NCBI GenBank assembly: GCA_018712955.1
Contig: DVGB01000087.1
Location: forward strand, 1 to 34,829
Direction of reading: 5' to 3'
From: Candidatus Aveggerthella stercoripullorum
Lineage (GTDB): Bacteria > Actinomycetota > Coriobacteriia > Coriobacteriales > Eggerthellaceae
Length of the DNA stretch: 34,829 nt
Shown here: positions 23,781-31,496 of the stretch, piece after piece
How the letters are laid out: each line of letters starts with the position of its first letter
Position numbering within the stretch: the first letter of the stretch is position 1
The notes under the pieces: model-generated
Told to the model about the DNA's origin: nothing
The model's database searches: none
What the model saw: the letters and a program-made list of their open reading frames with translations, nothing else
Position numbers and translations under genes: made by a program

Positions 23781-25028
23781 CTATTTGGCAGAAGTGCCGT
23801 CGTCAGGACGCTTCACCAGGAATTGCAGCAAGAACGACAAGACCGCGAACACAAGGAACACGATATAGGCGCTCAGGTAGCTGCCCGATGCCGTCTTGAA
23901 CATGCCGGCGATGGTCGGGCCGATAGCCGACGCGATGATCATCTGGCACGTGATGCAGGCGTAGTTCATGCTGTAGTTCTTCGGTCCAAAGAAGCTGCCG
24001 GTAATGGCAGAGGACGAAGAGATGACGCCGCCGTATGCAAGGCCAAGGCAAATGAAGCCAGCAACAACGAGTGGCAGGCTCGAGGACGTGACGGCCGCGA
24101 TGCACAGAATCATAGAGATCGCGTACACGCTCGAGATGATGATGAACGCACGACGATAGCCCAGCTTGTCCCAAATAAGGCCCAGACCAAGCTTGCCAAG
24201 GCCGTTGAACACCGAGATGGCGCCCATAGCAGACGTGGCGACCGCGAGAGCGGCAGAAGCGTCCATGGATAGAACAAGGATGTCCTGGGCTGCCGGAACG
24301 GCGTTGGAGATAAGCGCCAGACCGCCGGAGGAGATGAGGATAATCCAGCACAGGTACAGCCAGAAGGCCTTCGTGCGAATCATCTCGGGCAGGGTGAAGT
24401 CCTTGCCAGCGACCGTATCGCGCTCGTGGGCCTTCGCAAGGAGCTGCTTAGAGTACTCTTCGGGCGGGTTATGCAGAACGACAGCTCCGATCACCAGGAT
24501 CACAAAGAACACGACTGCCAACACCTGGAAGGTCGTACGCCAGCCAATAGCAGCAAGCAGCGTGTTGACCGGAGGTCCGAGCACCGCACTGCCGAAGCCC
24601 ATGCCCATGAGCATGCAGCCCGAGGCGATCGCTTGGCGATCGGGGAACCATTTCAGCGCCGTCGCCAGACTGCAGTTGCCTGCAACGCCGACCGCGAAGC
24701 CGCAGAACACGCCGTAGGAAACGAAAATCCACGGAAGCACCTGGGTAAACGACGAAGCCAGGAAGCCAACGCCCGCCGCCACGGCCGCGATGAAGATAAT
24801 CGCGCGCGGAGAAAGGCGCTTTGACAGCCAGCCTGCCACCAGGTTGCCGACACAGAAGAAAATCATGGAAATCGTAAAGATGAGCGAGGTGTCGGAACGA
24901 GCCCATCCGAAATCTGCCTCAAGCGGCGCAATGAACAGCGACCAGCCGTAAATGAGGCCGAGGAACAATTGCAGGATAAAGGCGACCACGCCGTAAGGAA
25001 GGCGATGGTATTTCTTCGCTTCAGCCAT
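23781..25028 (-). CDS. MFS transporter of the OFA (oxalate:formate antiporter) family
   Basis: This is a twelve-helix carrier of 415 residues, with the family signature near the start (YGVVAFILQLFLGLIYGWSL) and the loop motif GWLSKRLSPR. OFA transporters exchange organic anions such as oxalate and formate. In this cluster the natural guess is that it brings in the carboxylate substrate, or swaps it for the product. It starts 53 bases after the GRE stop, behind a stem-loop, with an AAGGA ribosome site. No substrate-specific residue could be identified. Confidence 0.85.
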   Translation of the reverse strand: MAEAKKYHRLPYGVVAFILQLFLGLIYGWSLFIAPLEADFGWARSDTSLIFTISMIFFCVGNLVAGWLSKRLSPRAIIFIAAVAAGVGFLASSFTQVLPWIFVSYGVFCGFAVGVAGNCSLATALKWFPDRQAIASGCMLMGMGFGSAVLGPPVNTLLAAIGWRTTFQVLAVVFFVILVIGAVVLHNPPEEYSKQLLAKAHERDTVAGKDFTLPEMIRTKAFWLYLCWIILISSGGLALISNAVPAAQDILVLSMDASAALAVATSAMGAISVFNGLGKLGLGLIWDKLGYRRAFIIISSVYAISMILCIAAVTSSSLPLVVAGFICLGLAYGGVISSSSAITGSFFGPKNYSMNYACITCQMIIASAIGPTIAGMFKTASGSYLSAYIVFLVFAVLSFLLQFLVKRPDDGTSAK

Positions 25029-25050
25029 ATCCGTTCACTTCCTTAGGATG

Positions 25051-25072
25051 AGAGGGGCGCAAGCGCCCCTCT
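25051..25072 (-). terminator. Stem-loop between GRE and transporter
   Basis: AGAGGGGCGC (25051-25060) pairs exactly with 25063-25072 around a two-base AA. It lies within a 53-base intergenic gap. It may be an mRNA-processing or stability element that lets GRE be made in larger amounts than its neighbours. Confidence 0.5.
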
Positions 25073-25081
25073 TGGTACGTA

Positions 25082-27547
25082 TCAGACCGCGTCGTATTCG
25101 GTGCGGTCGATAATCTGCTGCTGGATGTCCGGACCAAGGTCGATGAAGCGGGCGGTAAAGCCAGCCACGCGAACCATGAGGTCGGAGTAGTTCTCGGGAT
25201 GCTCGCGCGCATCGAGAAGCATGTTGCGGTCAACGATGTTGTACTGGACCTGGTAGCCGCCCAAGTTGAAGTAGGCGTCGTTCAGGCCGATGAACTTGTC
25301 CGTGCCCGCCTGGCCTTCGATGGCAGTCGGGTTGAACTTGATGTTGAACAGCGTGGACTGCAGGTTCATGTCCTCGACCTTTGTCGCCGAGCGGATGAGC
25401 GCGGTCGGACCGTTCTCGTCCGTGCCCGGGAATGCCGAGATGGCGCCGTCGGCCAAGGATTCTTTCGCCTTGCGGCCGTCCGCGCTCGCGCCGCACGCCT
25501 TGCCCAAGATGACCTGGGTGGTGACGGAAAGCGTCGAAGGCTGCCAGACGCCGCCGACCCAGTTCGTGACCTGTGCGGTGGCATCGGACCAGCCGTTGTA
25601 CAGGTCGACGAGAATCTGGTCGACATAGTCGTTGTCGTTGCCGTACTTCGGAGCGTCGAGGCACAGTTTCTGAATTTCCTCATAGCCTTCGAAGTTCGCA
25701 TCGAGCGCTGCCTTGAGCTCGGCAAGCGTGAACTTCTTGTCCTCGAACACGTTCTTCTTGATGGAAGCGAGCGCGTTCGCCACGTTCACGTAACCGCCCG
25801 AGATGGCGTACGCAGCGTCGTTGTAGCGGCAACCGCCGTTGTAGGCGTCCGTGCCCTTCTCGAGGCAGTCGTCGAGCAGCGCAGAGAGGAACGGGTGCAC
25901 GAGGCCCAGTGCATTGTGCACGGCCATAATGGTGTTCCAGTACTCCTCTTCGCGACGGACGACATAGCGCAGCATGCGGTCGTACTCTTCGAGGATTTCT
26001 TCGAACGTTGCGTTCTCGAAATCGATGTGGCTCTTGATGATCAGGTCGCCCGTCACCGGGTTCACGCCGTTGTGCATGACGAGTTCGAGGATCTTCATGT
26101 TGTTCGTCGGGTTAACGGCGTACATAGGCATACGCTTGCCGCAGATGTCCATGTCGACGCAGCCGCACGGAGCCCAGTCGCGCGCATCTTCGAGGCTTGC
26201 GCCCGTGACCTTCAGGAAGCGCTCTGTGCCCATCTTGTCGTTGAACAGCGCAGGATAGCCGTTTCCGGCCTTGATGCACTCGACGACGGCATCCTTGAAC
26301 TCCTTGGACATATCGTCGCGCCAACGCACGGACAGCGTCGGCTGCCAGGTGCGAACATTGATGCTTGCCTTGAGGACGAGCAGGGAAAGCTCGTTTTCCG
26401 CCGGCTTGCCATAGCGGTCGACGCCGCCCAGGGTGAGGTTCTGATAGATAGAACCGCCCAGGTAAGATTCGGTGAAGGTTGCGTGGGAGCGCGTAAGCTC
26501 GGTGCACTTGATGCGCATGAGCTCAAAGTACTCGAGCACTTCTTCGTCCGTGATGTCGCCTGCGGCCTTCGAGGCCAGGTACGGGCGGTACATGTACTGG
26601 TCGAAACGACCCGGGCTCATGCCGCGGCCATTGAGCTCGATGAAGATGCACAGGTGCGCGAACCACCAAGACTGCATAGCCTCGCGGAACGTCTCAGCAG
26701 GCTCTGCAGGCACCTTGCGGCAGATAGCAGCGATCTCGCGCAGTTCGTTGGCGCGTGCTTCGTCCTCGCATTCGTCGGCAAGGCGCAGGGCCTCGTCGGC
26801 ATAGTTGTTCGCAAAGGCGATAACGCCCTCAAGCGCAAGGATGGTGCCCTTGTAGAAGTTGTACTTATCGAATTCAGCAGCATTTTCCGGCATGCCGATT
26901 TCTTTGAGATGGCTCTTGCACACGTCGATCAAGCCGTTGACGCCCATGTCGATGACCTTCTGGTAATCGGCGATAACGCGCCCTTCCGGCACGTCGAACA
27001 TGAAGCGCAGGAACAGCAGCTGAGCCTGCATCATCTCGACGTAGTCGTAGTCTTCAACGGTGTCCTTCAGCACGGCTTCGGACTGGCTGCGCCAATCCTT
27101 GCCCTCCCAGAATCCGCACACTTCCAGGATCTTCGCGGAATCTTCCGGATAGATGCGGTAGATGCCCAGACGGTCGCCCTCTTTCTTCTGAAGGGTGCCT
27201 TCCATGTAGGCTTCTTCTTCGCGCTTGATGTCCTTGAAGCCTTCGAGCATCCAGGTCTCGTATTCGGGATACACCTGCGTGCCCAGGAAATAACGGGACT
27301 GGGAGCCGACGATAAGCTCGTCGTCCCAGATTTTCGGGGTCAGGTTGGAAAGGACGTACTTGTACGCACCACCTGCACGCAAGTACAGCGGCTCGTTCCA
27401 GTGTTCTTTCATGTACTCCGTGTACAGAACAGCGCGCTGAGAGTCAACGTAAGCCTCTTCGTTAAGGAGGTCGCGATAGCGCTTCTCTACGCGCGGCGTG
27501 CTCGGAGTACCCGTAATCTCGCGATCAGCAAACTGCTTGTCGGCCAT
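25082..27547 (-). CDS. Glycyl radical enzyme of unknown substrate (PFL2/dehydratase-decarboxylase type)
   Basis: This is an oxygen-sensitive radical enzyme of 821 residues. The C-terminal glycyl radical loop is present (RVAGFTARFIDL, Gly796), and the active-site cysteine loop reads PCGCVDMDICGKRMP with the thiyl candidate Cys463. Many characterised dehydratases and lyases have Cys-x-Glu here; this one has Cys463-x-Asp465, and a second cysteine precedes at 461. RFDQYMYRPYL and SWWFAHLCIF are typical family parts. The length lies between HypD/glycerol dehydratase (about 790) and arylacetate decarboxylases (about 900). ATG at 27547 has AAAGGAG upstream; the frame to 27634 is not preferred. Its activase gene is two genes upstream. 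The overall reaction (dehydration, C-C, C-N or C-S cleavage, or decarboxylation) cannot be fixed from the sequence. Confidence 0.9.
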   Translation of the reverse strand: MADKQFADREITGTPSTPRVEKRYRDLLNEEAYVDSQRAVLYTEYMKEHWNEPLYLRAGGAYKYVLSNLTPKIWDDELIVGSQSRYFLGTQVYPEYETWMLEGFKDIKREEEAYMEGTLQKKEGDRLGIYRIYPEDSAKILEVCGFWEGKDWRSQSEAVLKDTVEDYDYVEMMQAQLLFLRFMFDVPEGRVIADYQKVIDMGVNGLIDVCKSHLKEIGMPENAAEFDKYNFYKGTILALEGVIAFANNYADEALRLADECEDEARANELREIAAICRKVPAEPAETFREAMQSWWFAHLCIFIELNGRGMSPGRFDQYMYRPYLASKAAGDITDEEVLEYFELMRIKCTELTRSHATFTESYLGGSIYQNLTLGGVDRYGKPAENELSLLVLKASINVRTWQPTLSVRWRDDMSKEFKDAVVECIKAGNGYPALFNDKMGTERFLKVTGASLEDARDWAPCGCVDMDICGKRMPMYAVNPTNNMKILELVMHNGVNPVTGDLIIKSHIDFENATFEEILEEYDRMLRYVVRREEEYWNTIMAVHNALGLVHPFLSALLDDCLEKGTDAYNGGCRYNDAAYAISGGYVNVANALASIKKNVFEDKKFTLAELKAALDANFEGYEEIQKLCLDAPKYGNDNDYVDQILVDLYNGWSDATAQVTNWVGGVWQPSTLSVTTQVILGKACGASADGRKAKESLADGAISAFPGTDENGPTALIRSATKVEDMNLQSTLFNIKFNPTAIEGQAGTDKFIGLNDAYFNLGGYQVQYNIVDRNMLLDAREHPENYSDLMVRVAGFTARFIDLGPDIQQQIIDRTEYDAV

Positions 27548-27655
27548 AGAGCGTCTCCTTTCTTCATTCATGAATGCCTGCTCCGGGTCTGCATGAGGAG
27601 GGGTTGCATGCAGGCTGGAGGGGTGGAGCATCATTCCCTCTTTGTTCGGTAGTAA

Positions 27656-27694
27656 GAAGCCCGCGCTGCCCGGTGTGGGTCGAACGCGGGCTTC
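27656..27694 (-). terminator. Stem-loop between the PreA-like gene and GRE
   Basis: GAAGCCCGCG (27656-27665) pairs exactly with 27685-27694, with a 19-base loop. It sits in the 186-base gap before the GRE start. With the stem at 25051 it brackets the GRE mRNA on both sides. Confidence 0.5.
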
Positions 27695-27733
27695 AGCCTC
27701 AATTCAGACTAAGAACGTGCGAGTCGAACTCGA

Positions 27734-29023
27734 TTACGCATTGTCGAGAATCCACTTGTCGTGCACGCCATGGCCATCCCAGACGACCTTGCCGTTGTCG
27801 CGACGAACCATCTTGATGACCGGATCCTTGTACTGCGGGCAGTAGCCCATGCACCAACCGCAACCCATGCAGTGCTCGAGGTCGACCTGCGGCTTGCCGT
27901 CTTCCATGGAGATGGCGAAGTACGGGCAAAGCTTGGCGCAGGTGCCGCAACCGGTGCACTTGTCCATATCGAACTGCGGAACGATCGGGGTATCCTTTGC
28001 CATAATCTCCTCGCGCGGCCAGTCGCGGACGTAACCGAAGTCTTCGACGCAGCAACCGATGAACTCGGAAGTGTGCTTGTAGCCCTTGCGATCCATGAAG
28101 TCGCTCATGCCCTCGATGCAGTCCTTCAAGATGCCAGCACCACGGCTGTAGATGAGCGAGCACAGGCCTGCAACGGTCGCGCCGGCCATCATGTAGCGGA
28201 CGCAGTCATCCCAGGTGCCGATGCCGCCGACGCCGATCAGCGGAACGCCCTTGACAGACGCGGTGGTCTCAAGAACCTTCGCGATAGAGAACGGCTGGAA
28301 GATACGGCCGAGGGAGAAGCCGACTGCGTAGGGGCCGCCGTAGAAGGAAGCGGTCTCGGGGTCAATCCAGGTACCATAGAAGGTGTTGTTCGCGGTGATA
28401 GCGGCAGCGCCGTTCCTCACGACGGAGTGAGATACTGCAGCCTGGTTCACGCACTGCGGGGTCGCCTTGAAGATGATCGGGACATCGACGGCCTCGGTGC
28501 ACATCTTCACGATAGCGCCGGACTTCTCCGGGTCCATAGCCTGCGGAGCACCGCAGTCAATCTCAGACTCGACCGCGCCGAAGGTTGCGTGCGGGCCGCC
28601 CGTGTCGAGCTCGATGGCGTCGACGCCGATGGACTCAAGGTCGCGGAGGATAGGCAGCCAGTTTTCCGGATCCATGCCTGCAGCGTTCATGGAGCCAATG
28701 TACATGACGTTGTTCTTGCGGCACAGCTCGACGATAGCGGGACCTTCTTTGCTCATCCACTCGTCGTACGGAATCTTCGAGAACATCTGAGAAGCAACCC
28801 AGGTGTCCTTGAAGTCGTTGCTAAAGCGCTTCAGCGGATAGAAGTACGGGCGCGGCCAACGGTGCGGACCGTCAATCTTGTGAACCGTCTTGCCGGTGAG
28901 CCAGCCAATGCCCTGGTCGATGACGTGCTGTGCTTCCCACTTCGTCTCGCCGAAGTCGCACGAGGAAACGCCGACCGGATTCTTCAGCTTGTAGCCCAAG
29001 AACTCAGTAGTCAAATCAGCCAT
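27734..29023 (-). CDS. PreA-like flavin and iron-sulfur reductase (dihydroorotate dehydrogenase superfamily)
   Basis: This soluble protein of 429 residues has an FMN-binding TIM barrel (about 1-320) and a C-terminal two-cluster ferredoxin domain (Cys356/359/362/366 and 385/388/391/395). The layout is that of PreA, the catalytic subunit of bacterial dihydropyrimidine dehydrogenase. The NNT of the FMN/substrate region is kept (212-214). But the sequence NLSCPH of DPD, with the catalytic Cys, reads ELDTGGPH here (139-145): the Asn is Asp and the Cys is Gly. It is therefore unlikely to reduce uracil. There is no PreT-like NAD(P)H subunit gene nearby, so it probably takes electrons from ferredoxin. 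ATG at 29023 was chosen over the upstream frame, with GAGGT before it. It lies directly between the GRE and its activase genes. Confidence 0.82.
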   Translation of the reverse strand: MADLTTEFLGYKLKNPVGVSSCDFGETKWEAQHVIDQGIGWLTGKTVHKIDGPHRWPRPYFYPLKRFSNDFKDTWVASQMFSKIPYDEWMSKEGPAIVELCRKNNVMYIGSMNAAGMDPENWLPILRDLESIGVDAIELDTGGPHATFGAVESEIDCGAPQAMDPEKSGAIVKMCTEAVDVPIIFKATPQCVNQAAVSHSVVRNGAAAITANNTFYGTWIDPETASFYGGPYAVGFSLGRIFQPFSIAKVLETTASVKGVPLIGVGGIGTWDDCVRYMMAGATVAGLCSLIYSRGAGILKDCIEGMSDFMDRKGYKHTSEFIGCCVEDFGYVRDWPREEIMAKDTPIVPQFDMDKCTGCGTCAKLCPYFAISMEDGKPQVDLEHCMGCGWCMGYCPQYKDPVIKMVRRDNGKVVWDGHGVHDKWILDNA

Positions 29024-29092
29024 GAGAGTACCTCGTCTTTCTATAGTCCGCCCGCAGGCGGTGCCTTGAAGCCGTGTCCAACGCACGGGTCT

Positions 29093-29995
29093 TCACATCA
29101 TTCGTCCAATCGTCGTCTGCAAACCGTGCTTTGTCATAAGGTCCCTTACGTGCGCCACCTCATCCGAGGTCGGAATGCGCAGGTCCTCGAAAGGCGATGC
29201 CATGCCTAATCCCTGGTATTTCGCCGCGCCGAGTGCATGGAGCGGGTTGATGTCAACCCACTCGACCCCCTTTTCGGCAGCGAACCGGGCAGTTGCCTCC
29301 ACGTTCTCGTCGGATCCGTTCGCTTCAGGAACGAAGGGGAACGAAACGCGCGTCGGCACTGTTGCCATAATGCGCTCTGCGTTGGCGAGGATGAGCTCGT
29401 TGCCCACTCCCGTCCAACGCCGATGCTGGGCATCGTCCATGTGCTTCAAGTCAAGAAGCACGAGGTCCGTGAAGGGAAGTATCGCTTCGACGGTCTCTTC
29501 GGGCGCATAGCCCGTTGTATCGAGCACTGTCGAGATGCCTGCGCGCTTGCACCGTTCGAACAGCTCTCGGGCAAACCCGGGTGAGCTCAAAGGCTCGCCG
29601 CCTGAGAGGGTCAACCCGCCGTTCTGTCCGTAGAACGGCTTGTCGCGCTCGATCCTGCGGAAGAGGTCGTCTATCGTCCATTCCTCGCCGGAGACCGCTA
29701 AGGCACGAGGTAGGCACGCGGAGACGCACTCGAAACAAAGCTTGCAGCGTGCTCGATCCACGCGCGCCTCCGCCCCCGGAGGCTTGATGGCACCGTGAAG
29801 GCATGCGTCCGCACAGCGTCCACAGCCGGTGCATCGTTTCTCGTGGAAGAACAGCATGCGCTCTTTGATCCATGTTTCAGGATTCGAGCACCAAGCACAG
29901 CGCAGAGGACATCCTTTCAGGAAGACCGTGGTGCGAATGCCCGGGCCGTCGTGGGTGGAGAAGCCGGTAATCTCGGATACGATGGCAGTGCTCAC
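29093..29995 (-). CDS. Glycyl radical enzyme activating enzyme (radical SAM)
   Basis: This radical SAM protein of 300 residues installs the glycyl radical on the GRE. It carries the SAM cluster motif Cys29-x3-Cys33-x2-Cys36 (GCPLRCAWC), a ferredoxin insert with two more 4Fe-4S motifs (Cys55/58/61/65 and 84/87/90/94) and the GGEPL glycine loop. This insert is typical of activases of the PFL2 type (dehydratases, decarboxylases) and absent from PflA. The start is GTG at 29995, preceded by GAGGAGAG. It is 41 bases after the DUF6282-like gene and 69 bases before the PreA-like gene. The GRE that it activates is most likely the one at 25082-27547, the only GRE in the window. Confidence 0.92.
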   Translation of the reverse strand: MSTAIVSEITGFSTHDGPGIRTTVFLKGCPLRCAWCSNPETWIKERMLFFHEKRCTGCGRCADACLHGAIKPPGAEARVDRARCKLCFECVSACLPRALAVSGEEWTIDDLFRRIERDKPFYGQNGGLTLSGGEPLSSPGFARELFERCKRAGISTVLDTTGYAPEETVEAILPFTDLVLLDLKHMDDAQHRRWTGVGNELILANAERIMATVPTRVSFPFVPEANGSDENVEATARFAAEKGVEWVDINPLHALGAAKYQGLGMASPFEDLRIPTSDEVAHVRDLMTKHGLQTTIGRMM

Positions 29996-30036
29996 TGTCT
30001 CTCCTCTCCCACCTCGCGACGGCCCGTCGCGATGGT

Positions 30037-31110
30037 TTAGATCTTGCCGAGCAGCATGGCCGGAGTCTCTTTGAACATCACGTTGATGTCAGACTCGGAA
30101 ACGCCCTTGCCCAGCAGCCACTTCAGGAACCAGCGCCAACCGGTGATAGGCTCGTTGCCAGGCTGGCCGGCGTCGGTGATGAGCACCAGGTTCTCCGGGC
30201 CCTTCTCCTTGATGAGTTCCTTGATGAGGTCGAAGCTGTAGTCGAACGCGACAATCCAGTCGCCCATGCCCGGCCACGGGATGCAGCTGCACTCTGCGAA
30301 CTCAAGGTAGCCGCCCATGTCGATCATCTGCTTGGCCTCGTCAGGCGTGACGATGGTCATTTCCTGGGTCACATGGTCCATGAGAACCTTGACGTCCAGG
30401 CCCTTGCGGTTGATGTAGTCGAGGATGTCGAACTTCTCCTCGTTGGAGACATGGCAGGCAGAGAGGACCACGCGCTCGCCGGCAGCGTTGTCGTTGTACT
30501 GTGCCATGACGTCGAGGATCTCGATCATCTCGGGGGTCAGGGTGCCGGCGCAGTCGCTCACGCGGATGCCCGGATCATCCGGCTCGCCCGGAAGGGCGAC
30601 AGCTTCATGCTGATGTGCCGCGTTCATGGACGGCAGCCAGATTTCCTTGCAGCGGCCAGTGTTCAGAGCGGCTTCGACAGCCAGCTTGTTCATGCCGCCG
30701 ACCTGATAGTTCAGCGTAATGCCGCCGAAGACCTGAACAGGAGTGAAGACTTCGCCCAGCTCTGCCTTTTCCTTAGCGCGCAGGTCAAGCATTTCCTGCA
30801 GCACGACAGCAGCATTGTTGGTCATGGTGTTGTGGTCTTTGAAGACAAGCGCCTTCATGCCAACTTCGCTCGCAGCGATGCAGGTGTCCGTCATCTTCGG
30901 ACGGCCATACAGCTTACCAGCGATCGGTGCGCCATGGATATGGACGTCGATGCCGCCCTTCAGCATTTCTTCGACGTGATCCATATCGACGGGAGCGCCC
31001 GGATCGAACACGCAGTACGGATGAGCCCAATGAGAGCGCTTGCGCATCTCCTTGTCGTCCATCACGCGACCGTAAGGTTTGGTCTTCCAATCATTGATTG
31101 CCTTGGTCAT
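30037..31110 (-). CDS. DUF6282-like amidohydrolase-superfamily protein
   Basis: This 357-residue TIM-barrel protein resembles the amidohydrolase/phosphotriesterase superfamily. Metal ligand candidates are His57 and His59 (DVHIHG), His220 (LSACH), His246 (MDHVTQ) and Asp313 (ITDAGQ), at the expected strand ends. The C-terminal MFKETPAMLLGKI matches the usual last helix with NPAKLLG. It should bind one or two divalent metals and hydrolyse a bond in a ring amide, ester or lactone, or an activated C-C bond. It starts at 31110 behind AAAGGGGG and is the first gene of the cluster. I assign it to DUF6282 from memory of the style of this family. The substrate is not known. Confidence 0.7.
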   Translation of the reverse strand: MTKAINDWKTKPYGRVMDDKEMRKRSHWAHPYCVFDPGAPVDMDHVEEMLKGGIDVHIHGAPIAGKLYGRPKMTDTCIAASEVGMKALVFKDHNTMTNNAAVVLQEMLDLRAKEKAELGEVFTPVQVFGGITLNYQVGGMNKLAVEAALNTGRCKEIWLPSMNAAHQHEAVALPGEPDDPGIRVSDCAGTLTPEMIEILDVMAQYNDNAAGERVVLSACHVSNEEKFDILDYINRKGLDVKVLMDHVTQEMTIVTPDEAKQMIDMGGYLEFAECSCIPWPGMGDWIVAFDYSFDLIKELIKEKGPENLVLITDAGQPGNEPITGWRWFLKWLLGKGVSESDINVMFKETPAMLLGKI

Positions 31111-31412
31111 GATGTCCCCCTTTGAAGGAAAGGCTGGATTGGGAAATTGGAGCTCCGTTGATTGTCACAATATGCGGAAACGTGCATGAAATATAGGCAA
31201 ACAGTGTGTTCTGACACATATGAAAGCACTGCTATGTTAGTGGTCACAAAACTCGCAATTGTTGTAAGCCATAGTCAACATATCCGCCCTGTTCGCTCGA
31301 CAAGCGCAATATATAGGGGGAATGGAGCACACTGTCGCGCTTGGGAAGGCCGCAGTTCCGCTGTGGTATGGGAGCGTCGACAGGGACATTGCGCTCAGCA
31401 CCTGTCCTTCCA
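31111..31412 (-). promoter_or_regulatory. Leader and control region of the GRE operon
   Basis: This region lies before the DUF6282-like gene on the minus strand. It contains the palindrome ATTGTCACAAT (31161-31171), the dyad TGTGT-TCTG-ACACA (31205-31218) and another TTGTGA word in GTCACAA (31243-31249). A TATATT box near 31190 could be a -10 site. The repetition of the words suggests operator sites, perhaps for the PucR protein, but no promoter is unambiguous. Confidence 0.4.
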
Positions 31413-31443
31413 TAAAAAAGAGGGCCCTGCTCGAGGCCCTTTT
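31413..31443 (-). terminator. Rho-independent terminator of the GH25 gene
   Basis: On the minus strand AAAAGGGCC, a short loop and GGGCCCTC are followed by TTTTTT, about 55-80 bases after the lysozyme stop. It insulates the GRE operon control region. Confidence 0.75.
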
Positions 31444-31496
31444 CGGTACGTTGCGGATTGTAGGCTCGACACCGCGTGCATGCGCGAATCCTGGTG

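Noticed and set aside
25199-27652. 817-residue plus-strand frame over the GRE gene
   Set aside because: It is antisense to the GRE, which has all expected motifs; the reverse frame resembles nothing and has no start signal.
23019-31110. Reductive pyrimidine catabolism (preA, hydantoinase-like hydrolase)
   Set aside because: The PreA-like protein lacks the catalytic cysteine, there is no preT or beta-ureidopropionase gene, and a GRE is not part of that pathway.
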